A DNA stretch of 64,000 nucleotides, taken from assembly GCF_018882405.1 (NCBI RefSeq), contig NZ_JACVOO010000007.1, forward strand, positions 58,626-122,625, given 5' to 3'. The notes under the pieces are model-generated. The model was not told the DNA's origin, searched no databases, and saw only the letters and a list, made by a program, of their open reading frames with translations. This stretch comes from Polynucleobacter sp. 31A-FELB. Its GTDB lineage: Bacteria; Pseudomonadota; Gammaproteobacteria; Burkholderiales; Burkholderiaceae. Within the stretch, counting starts at the first letter, position 1. Every line of letters begins with the position of its first letter. This document shows positions 53,342-61,641 of this stretch, in pieces. The position numbers and the translations under genes are program-made.

Positions 53342-56083
53342 ATGATGGAATTCAAGTTTGACCACCACGCACCGCACCAAATGGCGGCCCTGAATGCCGT
53401 AGTGAAGGTATTCAAAGGCCAGCCACAGGCGGGCACCGCTTTTGAAAATACCCGTGGTGAAGTCGGTTCTGTAGAGTTTGGTGACAAAGGCATTGGCAAC
53501 CGTTTAGGGTTGTCCAAAGAGCAGTTTTTAGCCAATATCCAAGAGGTTCAAAAAGAGAATGAATTGGAGGTGTCCGCGGCACTTGTGCCAAGGGCCACCA
53601 GCGAAGCCACCAATGAAGCCAACGATGAAGCCAATGATGCTTCCTCAGCCGTTGACCTGAATTTATCCATTGAGATGGAGACGGGCACAGGCAAGACCTA
53701 CACCTATATTCGCACGATTTATGAACTTCATCGTGTCTATGGTTTTTGCAAATTTGTCATTGTGGTGCCCAGTGTCGCCATTCGTGAGGGCACTCTGAAA
53801 AACTTGGAAATCACCGCCAAGGACATGAAGGCTCAATATGGAGTCCCAGCCAATTACACGGTTTGGGACAGCAAGAACCGTAATGGCCTACGCAACTTTG
53901 CGGCATCCAATTCGCTGCAAATTTTGGTTATCAACATCGACAGCTTTGCCAGCGACAGCAACATCATCAACACGGTGCGCGAGCAGGGTGTGAAACCGAT
54001 TGAATTCTTGCAAGCCACCCGCCCAATTGTGATTGTGGATGAACCGCAGAACATGGAAACGGAACTCCGCCGCCAAGCTATTCACAACCTGAACCCATTT
54101 TGCACCCTGCGATATAGTGCAACGCACAAGAACCCCTATAACTTAATTTCACGCTTAACCCCCGTGGACGCCTACAACCTGGGGCTAGTGAAACAAATTC
54201 AGGTGGATGGCGTCACAGCTGATCAAAATTACAACGCAGCTTTTGTGGCGCTGAAGGAATTCCAGCGAGCCAAGAAAACCATCAAAGTGAAGTTGAGCTT
54301 CTTTGCCAATGGTGAGGCGGGCGGCGTGCTCAAAAAAGATGCGGTATTGTCGGCGGGCGATGATTTGTTTGTGAAGTCAAACCAGCGTGAAATTTACCGC
54401 GATGGCTTCATTGTCGAAGACATCGACGCTCAAGCGGGCTTTATTAAATTCACAGGTGGCTTGGTGCTGCATGAGGGCGATTCACGGGGTGGCTTAACCG
54501 ATGAGCTCCAAAAATTCCAAGTTGAGAGAACGGTCAAATGGCACTTTGAAAGGGCTAAAAAACTGCACCCCATAGGCATCAAAGTGTTGTCGCTTTTCTT
54601 CATTGATAAGGTGGCCAACTATCGCAGCGCGGATGGCGAAAAAGCCAAGTTTGAAGCGTGGTTTGAAGAGGCGTTTGAAAAGTTTAATAAGCAAAACCCA
54701 GGCTTGATACCCCACCCAGCCAATGGGGTTCACAAGGGCTATTTTTCTCAGGACAAAAAAGGCGTATTGAAGGATACCAAGGGCACCACCAAAGACGATG
54801 AGGATACCTACAACCTTATCATGAAGAACAAAGAAGAGTTGTTGAGCCTAGATAACCCTGTGCAGTTCATTTTCTCTCACAGCGCCTTGCGTGAGGGCTG
54901 GGACAACCCCAATGTGTTCCAGATTTGCACCTTGAACGAGAGCGCAAGCGATGTGAAAAAGCGTCAAGAGGTTGGCCGTGGTTTGCGTTTGCCAGTCAAC
55001 AGCAAAACAGGTGAGCGCATCACGGACAAAAAAATCAACTTGCTCACGGTCATTGCCAATGAAAGCTATGAGGCTTTTACCAAAGCCCTACAAACTGAAA
55101 TTGAAGAAGAAACGGGTGTGCCATTTACGGGGCGCATTGGGGATGCTAACCGCGACAAGGTGGTGGTGAAATACACCAAGCATGAGCTGACGCGAGAGAA
55201 CTACCCTTTGTTGTTTGAGCTGTGGGACAAGGTAAGTTTTCACACCCGCTACGCCGTTCACTATGACGATGCCGTTTTAGTGAGTAAAGCGGCGTCATTT
55301 TTGAAAGACACCAACCATTACCCCGCCATTGCTCGCTTGCAGCTTAAATCGAACACGGCGCAAATTGAAATGGATGGGGCAGGTTTAAGCCCGCTAAGTA
55401 AGGGCAGTGCTGTTAAGTCTACAGAATTGACCTCCTGCATGATGCCCGATGTGTTTAGCTTTATTCAAAGCCGCATCAAATTGTCGCGGGGATCTATCGT
55501 GGCCGTGCTCAAGGAGTGTGGCCGTGCCAATGAGTTGATGCTGAATCCGCAGCGGTTTTTAGAACACATGGTGGCAGCGTTTGAACGCGCAAGGAATGAA
55601 ATTTTGTATGAAGGCGGCGTCAAGTATGAGCGCGGGGCAGCATGGGGCTTGGACTACACGCAACAACTTTTTACCGACGAGTTGGGAGAAGTGCTCCAAG
55701 AACAGGTGTTGCAAGTCAAAGAGGGCTATGAAGACAAAACACCCTTTAACTACTACCGAACTGACAGTAAAACCGAAGACTGTTTTGCCCGCGATTGTGA
55801 AGTGAGTGAAGAGGTCAAATTTTTCTTCAAAATACCCCGGGGATTCAAAATCCCCACGCCGATTGGCAACTACTCGCCGGACTGGGCGGTTGTGTTAGAG
55901 CGGGATAATAAGTTATATTTTGTGGCTGAGACAAAGGGCACCAGTGACCCTAGTAAGTTACGAGGAGATGAAAAATTTAAGGTGCTGATGGGTAAGCAGT
56001 GTATTGATGCACTTAAAACAGGCGTTGTTTATCAATTAGCGGTGACAGCCAGTGATTTGCTTGAGTTCACCGGCCCGTGTTGA
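53342..56083 (+). CDS. res: Type III restriction enzyme (Res)
   Basis: 913 residues. Superfamily 2 helicase motifs: Walker A TGTGKT (114-119), DEPQ in IVIVDEPQNME, SATHKNPYN, and QEVGRGLRLPVN. A PD-(D/E)xK nuclease site is readable near the C-terminus (SPDWAVV... and AETKG). It cuts DNA in complex with Mod after ATP-driven translocation. Ends at 56083, followed by relic DNA. Confidence 0.92.
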   Translation: MMEFKFDHHAPHQMAALNAVVKVFKGQPQAGTAFENTRGEVGSVEFGDKGIGNRLGLSKEQFLANIQEVQKENELEVSAALVPRATSEATNEANDEANDASSAVDLNLSIEMETGTGKTYTYIRTIYELHRVYGFCKFVIVVPSVAIREGTLKNLEITAKDMKAQYGVPANYTVWDSKNRNGLRNFAASNSLQILVINIDSFASDSNIINTVREQGVKPIEFLQATRPIVIVDEPQNMETELRRQAIHNLNPFCTLRYSATHKNPYNLISRLTPVDAYNLGLVKQIQVDGVTADQNYNAAFVALKEFQRAKKTIKVKLSFFANGEAGGVLKKDAVLSAGDDLFVKSNQREIYRDGFIVEDIDAQAGFIKFTGGLVLHEGDSRGGLTDELQKFQVERTVKWHFERAKKLHPIGIKVLSLFFIDKVANYRSADGEKAKFEAWFEEAFEKFNKQNPGLIPHPANGVHKGYFSQDKKGVLKDTKGTTKDDEDTYNLIMKNKEELLSLDNPVQFIFSHSALREGWDNPNVFQICTLNESASDVKKRQEVGRGLRLPVNSKTGERITDKKINLLTVIANESYEAFTKALQTEIEEETGVPFTGRIGDANRDKVVVKYTKHELTRENYPLLFELWDKVSFHTRYAVHYDDAVLVSKAASFLKDTNHYPAIARLQLKSNTAQIEMDGAGLSPLSKGSAVKSTELTSCMMPDVFSFIQSRIKLSRGSIVAVLKECGRANELMLNPQRFLEHMVAAFERARNEILYEGGVKYERGAAWGLDYTQQLFTDELGEVLQEQVLQVKEGYEDKTPFNYYRTDSKTEDCFARDCEVSEEVKFFFKIPRGFKIPTPIGNYSPDWAVVLERDNKLYFVAETKGTSDPSKLRGDEKFKVLMGKQCIDALKTGVVYQLAVTASDLLEFTGPC

Positions 56084-56309
56084 TTTTTAGTGCCACTCCA
56101 AGCGAGAGATTTTGATAATCTTTTGCTTAAATAGGAGTTGTACTATGGCTAAATAAGGCGTACGTTTTGCCCCCGAGTATATCTTTCCCTGCTACCGCAG
56201 AATGAGGCTCTAACTGCCAGCGGCAAGCCTTAAAGAGGGCTGCAAGTCTTGGACCGTTACTGTAGCAAGGTGCTATCGCTTGAGAAAAACGTACCGCGGC
56301 ATGCCCCTA

Positions 56310-56518
56310 AAGGGATTCTCTTTGGTCAATTCCGATCAAGCCAATAAGGCCGCCTGTTGCTGGTCGGGCATGGGCTCAATTCCGTTATAGCTGCTTAGAG
56401 TATCGGTCTCAAAGTAGTATGGGGATGTGGTGTGATTCTTACATATGCGTAGACATAGGCATATGTCATTAACGCCCTTTATCTCCACAACCGCTTTAAG
56501 TTAGTCGAAAAAGACTAA
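56310..56518 (+). pseudogene. Decayed lytic transglycosylase (second copy)
   Basis: The end reads AYVINALYLHNRFKLVEKD then stop, against AYVSNVLYLYNRFKLVEKI in the intact gene at 50584-51171. Upstream the match continues with two in-frame stops (GAG to TAG, CAA to TAG), small indels and SLVNSDQANKA against SLGQHPDAMWD. Homology is weak before 56310. The stretch 56084-56309 contains nothing else I can recognise. Confidence 0.7.
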
Positions 56519-56526
56519 CTGTTTTT
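56499..56526 (+). terminator. Rho-independent terminator after the transglycosylase relic
   Basis: AGTTAGTC / GACTAACT, an 8-bp perfect stem with a GAAAAA loop, followed by GTTTTT. It overlaps the stop of the decayed gene. Confidence 0.85.
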
Positions 56527-56555
56527 GCTCCACGATTTCATGATTCACCCGACCT

Positions 56556-56561
56556 TATAAT
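56556..56561 (+). promoter_or_regulatory. -10 box of the tRNA-Ser gene
   Basis: Perfect TATAAT 9 bp before the mature 5' end; a good -35 was not found. It suggests that the tRNA gene is still transcribed. Confidence 0.5.
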
Positions 56562-56569
56562 TGAATCAA

Positions 56570-56661
<92 letters not shown>

Positions 56662-56676
56662 TCTAGATTTAGTAGC

Positions 56677-56758
56677 GTCCAGCAACGTCCAAGATTACTC
56701 CTTAAAGCCCTTTAAATAAAGGGCTTTTTTGTTTTTTATTGTCCAACAACATACAATG
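56677..56758 (+). repeat. Integrase arm-type direct repeats
   Basis: GTCCAGCAACGTCCAAG (56677-56693) and GTCCAACAACATACAATG (56741-56758) are imperfect repeats 64 bp apart between the tRNA and the integrase gene. Such repeats commonly bind the N-terminal domain of P4-type integrases next to tRNA attachment sites (inference). Confidence 0.55.
56704..56730 (+). terminator. Rho-independent terminator downstream of tRNA-Ser
   Basis: AAAGCCCTTT / AAAGGGCTTT with an AAAT loop forms a 10-bp stem followed by TTT, G and six more T. Confidence 0.9.
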
Positions 56759-56845
56759 AAAACCAAGGTCTACAGGGGGTATTTTTAAGGGTAGATAGTT
56801 TTTTATTTGGGGGTATTTTCCCAGTTATCTATTGAAGGTGGTTTT

Positions 56846-58033
56846 ATGGCGTTAACTGATACTGAAATTAAAAAACTTAAATCGGGTGTCAAAGACTATC
56901 AGCGCAGTGATGGTGAGGGCTTGTATTTATGGGTCACGACTGCGGGCGGAAAGCTTTGGCGCTGGAGTTATCGATTTGAAGGAAGAGAAAAAATCATCTC
57001 CTACGGAAAATATCCTCATATCTCCTTGGCTTCTGCAAGAGAGTTACATCGTGAGGCTCGCAAATTACATGCCTCTGGAATTGATCCCATGGCTCAACGA
57101 AAAGCTAAAAAATTGGCCAGTCAAGAAGGGCAGGCCAACTCCTTTCAAAACATTGCAGAGAAGTGGTTTGAGAATTGGGGTTCTGGAAAGAGCCCTCGTC
57201 ATGTTGAGAGCACCTTAAGGCGATTAAAAAGCGATGTTTTTCCAGTTATTGGTAAGCGTCCAATTGGAAAAATTCAAGCACCAGAATTAGTTAAGTTGGC
57301 AAAGGATATCGAAGAGCGTGGTGCAGTTGATATTGCTAAGAGAGCGCTTCAGACCGTGGGGCAAGTGTTTCGTTATGCGATTGCGCATGGCTATGCAGAG
57401 CGAAACCCAGCGATTGAATTTAATCCTGGAGATGTACTTAAGTCTGCCAGAAAAGTGAACTATGCTCGAATTGACGCAAAAGATCTGCCTGAGTTGCTGG
57501 CTAAGATTGAAGTATATCAAGGCACGCAAACTACCAGATTGGCTATAAAGCTTATGGCATTAACGTTTGTCAGAACGAGTGAGTTAATTCAAGCCAGGTG
57601 GTCTGAGTTTGACCTGGATAATGCTCGGTGGAATATTTCTGCTGAGCGAATGAAGATGAGAACTCCCCACATAGTTCCTTTATCGACGCAAGCATTGGAA
57701 ATTTTAAAACTGCTTCAAATAGTTACTGGAACTAGTGAGTGGGTATTTCCAGGGGCGCATTATTCAAAAAAACCGATGAGTAATAACACAATCTTAAAAG
57801 CGTTGGAGCGTATGGGGTACAAGGGGAAGATGACTGGTCACGGATTTAGAGGATTGGCTTCGACCATTCTCCATGAGCGGGGTTATAACCACGATCATAT
57901 TGAATTGCAGCTTGCCCATTCTCCACGCAACGCTGTCAGTGCCGCCTACAATCATGCCCTTTATCTCGAGCCACGAGCAAAGATGATGCAAGAATGGGCT
58001 GATTATTTGGAGTTCTCGTTGAGGACTGCTTAA
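56846..58033 (+). CDS. int: Tyrosine-recombinase integrase, P4 type (DUF4102 N-terminus)
   Basis: 395 residues. N-terminal DUF4102 arm-binding region (MALTDTEIKKLKSG, GEGLYLWVTTAGGKLWRWSY), SAM-like core, and the catalytic set Arg243 (FVRTSEL), His332 and Arg335 (GHGFRG), His358 (LAHSPRN) and Tyr368 (SAAYNHALYL). All residues are intact. ATG 56846 is preceded by GAAGGTGG. Orientation, reading away from the tRNA 3' end, is that of an element inserted to the right of the tRNA. Confidence 0.93.
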   Translation: MALTDTEIKKLKSGVKDYQRSDGEGLYLWVTTAGGKLWRWSYRFEGREKIISYGKYPHISLASARELHREARKLHASGIDPMAQRKAKKLASQEGQANSFQNIAEKWFENWGSGKSPRHVESTLRRLKSDVFPVIGKRPIGKIQAPELVKLAKDIEERGAVDIAKRALQTVGQVFRYAIAHGYAERNPAIEFNPGDVLKSARKVNYARIDAKDLPELLAKIEVYQGTQTTRLAIKLMALTFVRTSELIQARWSEFDLDNARWNISAERMKMRTPHIVPLSTQALEILKLLQIVTGTSEWVFPGAHYSKKPMSNNTILKALERMGYKGKMTGHGFRGLASTILHERGYNHDHIELQLAHSPRNAVSAAYNHALYLEPRAKMMQEWADYLEFSLRTA

Positions 58034-58185
58034 ATTCAAGAGCTAAAGTTAAATGCGTATTACGGCGAAAAGAGCCACCCATTGAAATCTAGTAGGGTGT
58101 CGTAACTTATATTCACCGTCTTCTTCCTAACCTATTGCAGACAGCCAAAAGAGACTATTTTTAGGGGTTTGACCGGCAGAGTCCG

Positions 58186-58305
58186 GCCAACTTGGGACAG
58201 TCGGCTACACATACCTTGGCACGGCAAATGGGAGCTAGTATTGGGATGATAGAGCGGCACTATAGCAAGATGACGGCAACTATGGCAGCAGAAAGATTGA
58301 CTTAA
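58186..58305 (+). pseudogene. Relic of a second integrase (C-terminal end)
   Basis: Forty codons read ...ATHTLARQMGASIGMIERHY then SKMTATMAAERLT and stop. This is the His/Tyr end of a phage-type tyrosine recombinase. No intact N-terminal part exists upstream in 58034-58185. It is unrelated to the end of the intact integrase just before it. Confidence 0.7.
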
Positions 58306-58320
58306 ACGAGGGATGGGGGT

Positions 58321-58337
58321 GTCGTGTCAAACACGAC
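58321..58337. repeat. Short inverted repeat GTCGTGT-CAA-ACACGAC
   Basis: 7-bp stem with a 3-nt loop, no T-run. Role unknown; the rest of 58306-58482 shows nothing recognisable apart from the A+T-rich promoter area of the next gene. Confidence 0.6.
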
Positions 58338-58482
58338 TGGCGCGGCACCTTATCCAAAATTCGTCATTATATAGAGATTAGCACTATTTTTTGTAATCAA
58401 GATCTTGCGGGGGCTTTGAAGGGTAAAATATTGGCTGTCAAAATTGCCTCAATAGTTTTTAATCTCATATCAAAAAATAACG

Positions 58483-59859
58483 ATGAAATTTCTGAATATT
58501 AAGAAGCTATTTTGCTCTTTTGTATTAATGCTGAGCGCATTGTTTGGTGTAAATGTTGTTGCTCAAACTACCACTGTAAACGTTGGCGGCAGTAGCTATA
58601 CCGTTACTAAATCTGGCTTGCTTTCTTACAACTCATCAGCTTCGTTGATACAGGGCTTCTCTGCTTGGGGGAACGCTTCTTTAGCATCGTCTCTGGCAAC
58701 CGCTGTTGGTTCTTCATTGGGTTACCCGAATGGTGCGCTTGGACCTCTCTTTGCTATTTCGTATGGAGTTACTGCAGGACGAGTTCAGTATTATGCGTGG
58801 AGAAGTACTGGTGTCTTAACTGATAACAGTATTGGTGGGGCACTAGGCACAAGCAGTTTTTATTTTGCGTGTATTAATGACACCACTTGTGGTGGAACCA
58901 TAACCCCATCGGGTCCAACGGCTGCCAACACCCAAACCTCTCTTCGAAATACCGCTAACGCATTGCATGGTACTTATGTGTTGCAAAATGCTGTAATTGC
59001 AAACAGCTTTAGCTATGACTGTACAGAGTTTGGCGCTAGTGGAGTCTGCGTAAGTGCTGGTGGCCGTAATACTGCGGTATCTGCAACGAATGGCTTGAAT
59101 AACACTAGCGCACTATTGATCGCAGCATATCGTCCACATCCGAGCTATCGTATTGGCGCTTATGCGGATCAAAACTTATCAGTAAACAACGCAGGTACTA
59201 CTGTAAATCTTGGCAACAACACACCGCTCATTGGATTGTTCGGTGCTTGGAATGAGCGCTTGGATGGCACTGGTACAGAAGTGAAGGTATCAGCTGCTTA
59301 TGGTCAAAAGAGCACGACAGTTACACGCCAAGTAGTAGGCACTTCAGAAGGGGGCTCTGGTTCATCCCAGTTAAACAGTCAAGGTGCTCAAGTAACCGCT
59401 AAATATGGTTTTGCAGTTACAGATAAAGTCATTGTCTCTCCTTATATTGGTATGCGTTATACCCAAAATAATATGGGTGGTTATACCGAAGGTACTTCAA
59501 GTTCAGTAACGACACCTCTCACTTACTCCGCACTCAATACCAATGCGACTACTGCATTAGCAGGCATAGGAGCTAGTTACAAAGTGATTCCAACAGTCAC
59601 TACCTTTGCTAGTGCTGGTGTAGAAACGGATACCAACACTGCTAATGGCACTTACTCTGGAACAAGCTCAAGCATCCCAGGCTTGACCTCAGTGAACTTT
59701 AATTCCAACCCTGTAAAAACAAGACCTACTGCAACGTTGGGTGCTTACTATGATATTGCCAAGAACCAACGCTTAGGCATAACTGGTATTTATCGCCAAG
59801 AAGCCTATCAAGCTGTTCAAACAACGACGGTGTTAGCTACTTATACGATAGGTTTGTAA
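58483..59859 (+). CDS. Outer-membrane beta-barrel (autotransporter-like) protein
   Basis: 458 residues, signal peptide to VVA-Q (~28). The first ~200 residues are Ser/Thr/Gly-rich with a possible disulfide (FACINDTTCGG), the rest forms alternating strands typical of an autotransporter barrel (SYRIGAYADQNLSV, GLFGAWNERLDG, RLGITGIYRQEAYQ). It ends in TIGL rather than the usual Phe. The passenger is short, so surface display of a large domain is unlikely. Confidence 0.65.
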   Translation: MKFLNIKKLFCSFVLMLSALFGVNVVAQTTTVNVGGSSYTVTKSGLLSYNSSASLIQGFSAWGNASLASSLATAVGSSLGYPNGALGPLFAISYGVTAGRVQYYAWRSTGVLTDNSIGGALGTSSFYFACINDTTCGGTITPSGPTAANTQTSLRNTANALHGTYVLQNAVIANSFSYDCTEFGASGVCVSAGGRNTAVSATNGLNNTSALLIAAYRPHPSYRIGAYADQNLSVNNAGTTVNLGNNTPLIGLFGAWNERLDGTGTEVKVSAAYGQKSTTVTRQVVGTSEGGSGSSQLNSQGAQVTAKYGFAVTDKVIVSPYIGMRYTQNNMGGYTEGTSSSVTTPLTYSALNTNATTALAGIGASYKVIPTVTTFASAGVETDTNTANGTYSGTSSSIPGLTSVNFNSNPVKTRPTATLGAYYDIAKNQRLGITGIYRQEAYQAVQTTTVLATYTIGL

Positions 59860-59881
59860 ATAGTTGAATGGCTGCTTTGGG

Positions 59882-61112
59882 CCTTGATTTCAACCCGTCG
59901 ATGCAACAGTTAGGGCAAAACGTTCTGCCGGTGTTTGATAGTTTAGTGTTTTTCTAGGACGTTCATTGAGTTGCCTTGCTACGGCATTGAGTTTGGCTTG
60001 GGAGTAATTTGCTAAGCTCATACCCTTGGGGAAGTATTGTCTTAATAGCCCATTGGTATTTTCATTAGATCCTCGTTGCCAAGGATGCTGAGGGTCGCAA
60101 AAATACACTTGCACATCGGTAGCTAGAGTAAAGCGTTTGTGCTCAGACATTTCTTTACCCCGATCCCATGTTAAAGATTTGTAGAGCTCTTGCGGTAACT
60201 TGCGGGCATGCTTGATGAGTGCATTGACCACCGTCTCACTGTCTTTACGAGCCACCTTGACTAGCATCACATAGCGAGTCTGGCGCTCTACGAGAGTGGC
60301 GATCTGACTATTGGCATCCCCATATAAAAGATCACCCTCCCAGTGTCCTGGCACTGCGCGATCTTGTGCTTCGGCTGGCCTTTCTCTAATCGAGACTGCA
60401 TCCTTAATTTTTCCAAGCCCCACATCCTTCAACGTGTGATGCCGTGAGCGGCGCATGATGCGGGTGCGTCGTAAATGCTGTGTGAGCTCTTTCTTTAAGG
60501 CTCCGCGGGCTTGGATGAAGAGGCTAAGGTAGATCGTTTCGTGTGACACCTGATAGTCCTCCTGATCTGGATAAGTCTCTTTTAGCCATCCGGCAATCTG
60601 TTGTGGTGACCAGTAGTGCTGCAGTTTATCTGCCACCAGATGCGCTAAGGTTTTATTCAAGACTAGTTTACAAGTCTGAGGGCGATGTGCACGATCCCAA
60701 GCAGACTGGTCTGATTGATTGGCTCGATAGCTCTCTGGACCGCCATTGCGACCAATCTCACGACTAATCGTGGAAGGTGATCTACCTAACTCAGTGGCAA
60801 TCGATCTCATAGATTGACCACTTGCTAAGCCGCGTGAGATGGCTTCCCGTTCATCTAAGGTTAATGCTAGTTTGGATCGAGTTCGCTCTGGCGGTCTAAT
60901 GCCACCAGTTTGCACAAAGATGCCTTGTATGGACGAATGATTGCGATCAAATAACTGGGCAATCTGCTGGAGAGAATCTCCCTTTTTCCAGCGCTCCCAC
61001 ATTAAGTCCTTCTGGGTAGCTGTGTAATAGATTCGAGGTCGTTGTTTCATGAGCAACACTCCTTGCGCTTACGCAGTTGGTAGTGTGTTGCATCGACGGG
61101 TTGAAATCAAGG
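59882..61112 (-). mobile_element. Complete IS30-family insertion sequence
   Basis: 1,231 bp bounded by perfect 26-bp inverted repeats (59882-59907 and 61087-61112; outer end CCTTGATTTCAACCCG). It contains one intact transposase gene whose 3' end reaches into the left repeat. A target duplication could not be recognised. It sits between the barrel-protein gene and the Cys/His gene and breaks no gene I can see. Confidence 0.88.
59890..61059 (-). CDS. IS30-family transposase
   Basis: 389 residues. N-terminal HTH domain (WERWKKGDSLQQIAQLFDRNHSSIQG), second HTH with the IS30 signature (GQSMRSIATELGRSPSTISREI), then the DDE core: VPGHWEGDLLYG, LTWDRGKEMSEH and NENTNGLLRQYFPKG. All three acidic residues are present, so it is probably active. 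Confidence 0.93.
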   Translation of the reverse strand: MLLMKQRPRIYYTATQKDLMWERWKKGDSLQQIAQLFDRNHSSIQGIFVQTGGIRPPERTRSKLALTLDEREAISRGLASGQSMRSIATELGRSPSTISREIGRNGGPESYRANQSDQSAWDRAHRPQTCKLVLNKTLAHLVADKLQHYWSPQQIAGWLKETYPDQEDYQVSHETIYLSLFIQARGALKKELTQHLRRTRIMRRSRHHTLKDVGLGKIKDAVSIRERPAEAQDRAVPGHWEGDLLYGDANSQIATLVERQTRYVMLVKVARKDSETVVNALIKHARKLPQELYKSLTWDRGKEMSEHKRFTLATDVQVYFCDPQHPWQRGSNENTNGLLRQYFPKGMSLANYSQAKLNAVARQLNERPRKTLNYQTPAERFALTVASTG

Positions 61113-61223
61113 TCGATAGCGGTCGTAGAGCAGAGTTAAGGTCAAGGGTAGTTATGCGGTTAGGAAGAGGCGTTAAATCAAGCTAGTTTGCGGTAGGTTT
61201 TCGTCGTGCAAGGCCTAGGTAGG

Positions 61224-61538
61224 TCAATTCGATCTCATTTTATGGTTGATGCCAAGGCTGATGGCGTGCTGGTTTAGCTCTGCGATTTTTGCCTTTCTTT
61301 CGGCTATTGCTTCTTTCGTATCTAAACCATGCTTATAGTTAGGGTGCTGAGTGCCAGCAAGAATATTCTTTCGACCTCCATGGTATTTGCATGTCTTGCA
61401 TGTCCCTATACATGGATTGAGGCATCTACTGCCTGTACTTCTAGCGATCGCCGCACATTGAGTTTTAATATTTGACAGAGGCATGAACATTATCATGGGG
61501 TTACGGTCACAGTAGATTAGCCTATTTGATTGACCCAT
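61224..61538 (-). CDS. Small Cys/His-cluster protein of mobile elements
   Basis: 104 residues. Pattern C-AA-x-R-x-G-x-RC-x-NPC-x3-C-x2-C-x2-HGG in the middle, followed by a charged helix. Proteins with this CxxHGG layout are common in phages and integrated elements and may bind zinc; role unknown. The start could also be one of the internal Met codons near residue 15-19. Confidence 0.55.
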   Translation of the reverse strand: MGQSNRLIYCDRNPMIMFMPLSNIKTQCAAIARSTGSRCLNPCIGTCKTCKYHGGRKNILAGTQHPNYKHGLDTKEAIAERKAKIAELNQHAISLGINHKMRSN

Positions 61539-61593
61539 AGAAGTAAATAATTCCCGATCTTTCCTGAAATAGGACTTTTCGGTTTTTGAATGT

Positions 61594-61635
61594 TCCCGAA
61601 CTTCCCAGCATACCTATGGGTATGCTGGAACGGGA
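61594..61635. repeat. Long imperfect palindrome downstream of the primase-helicase gene
   Basis: CCAGCATACC (61605-61614) and GGTATGCTGG (61619-61628) form a 10-bp stem with loop TATG; TCCCG (61594-61598) and CGGGA (61631-61635) extend it. No T-run on either strand, so it may be a protein or origin site rather than a terminator. Confidence 0.75.
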
Positions 61636-61641
61636 TTGCCA

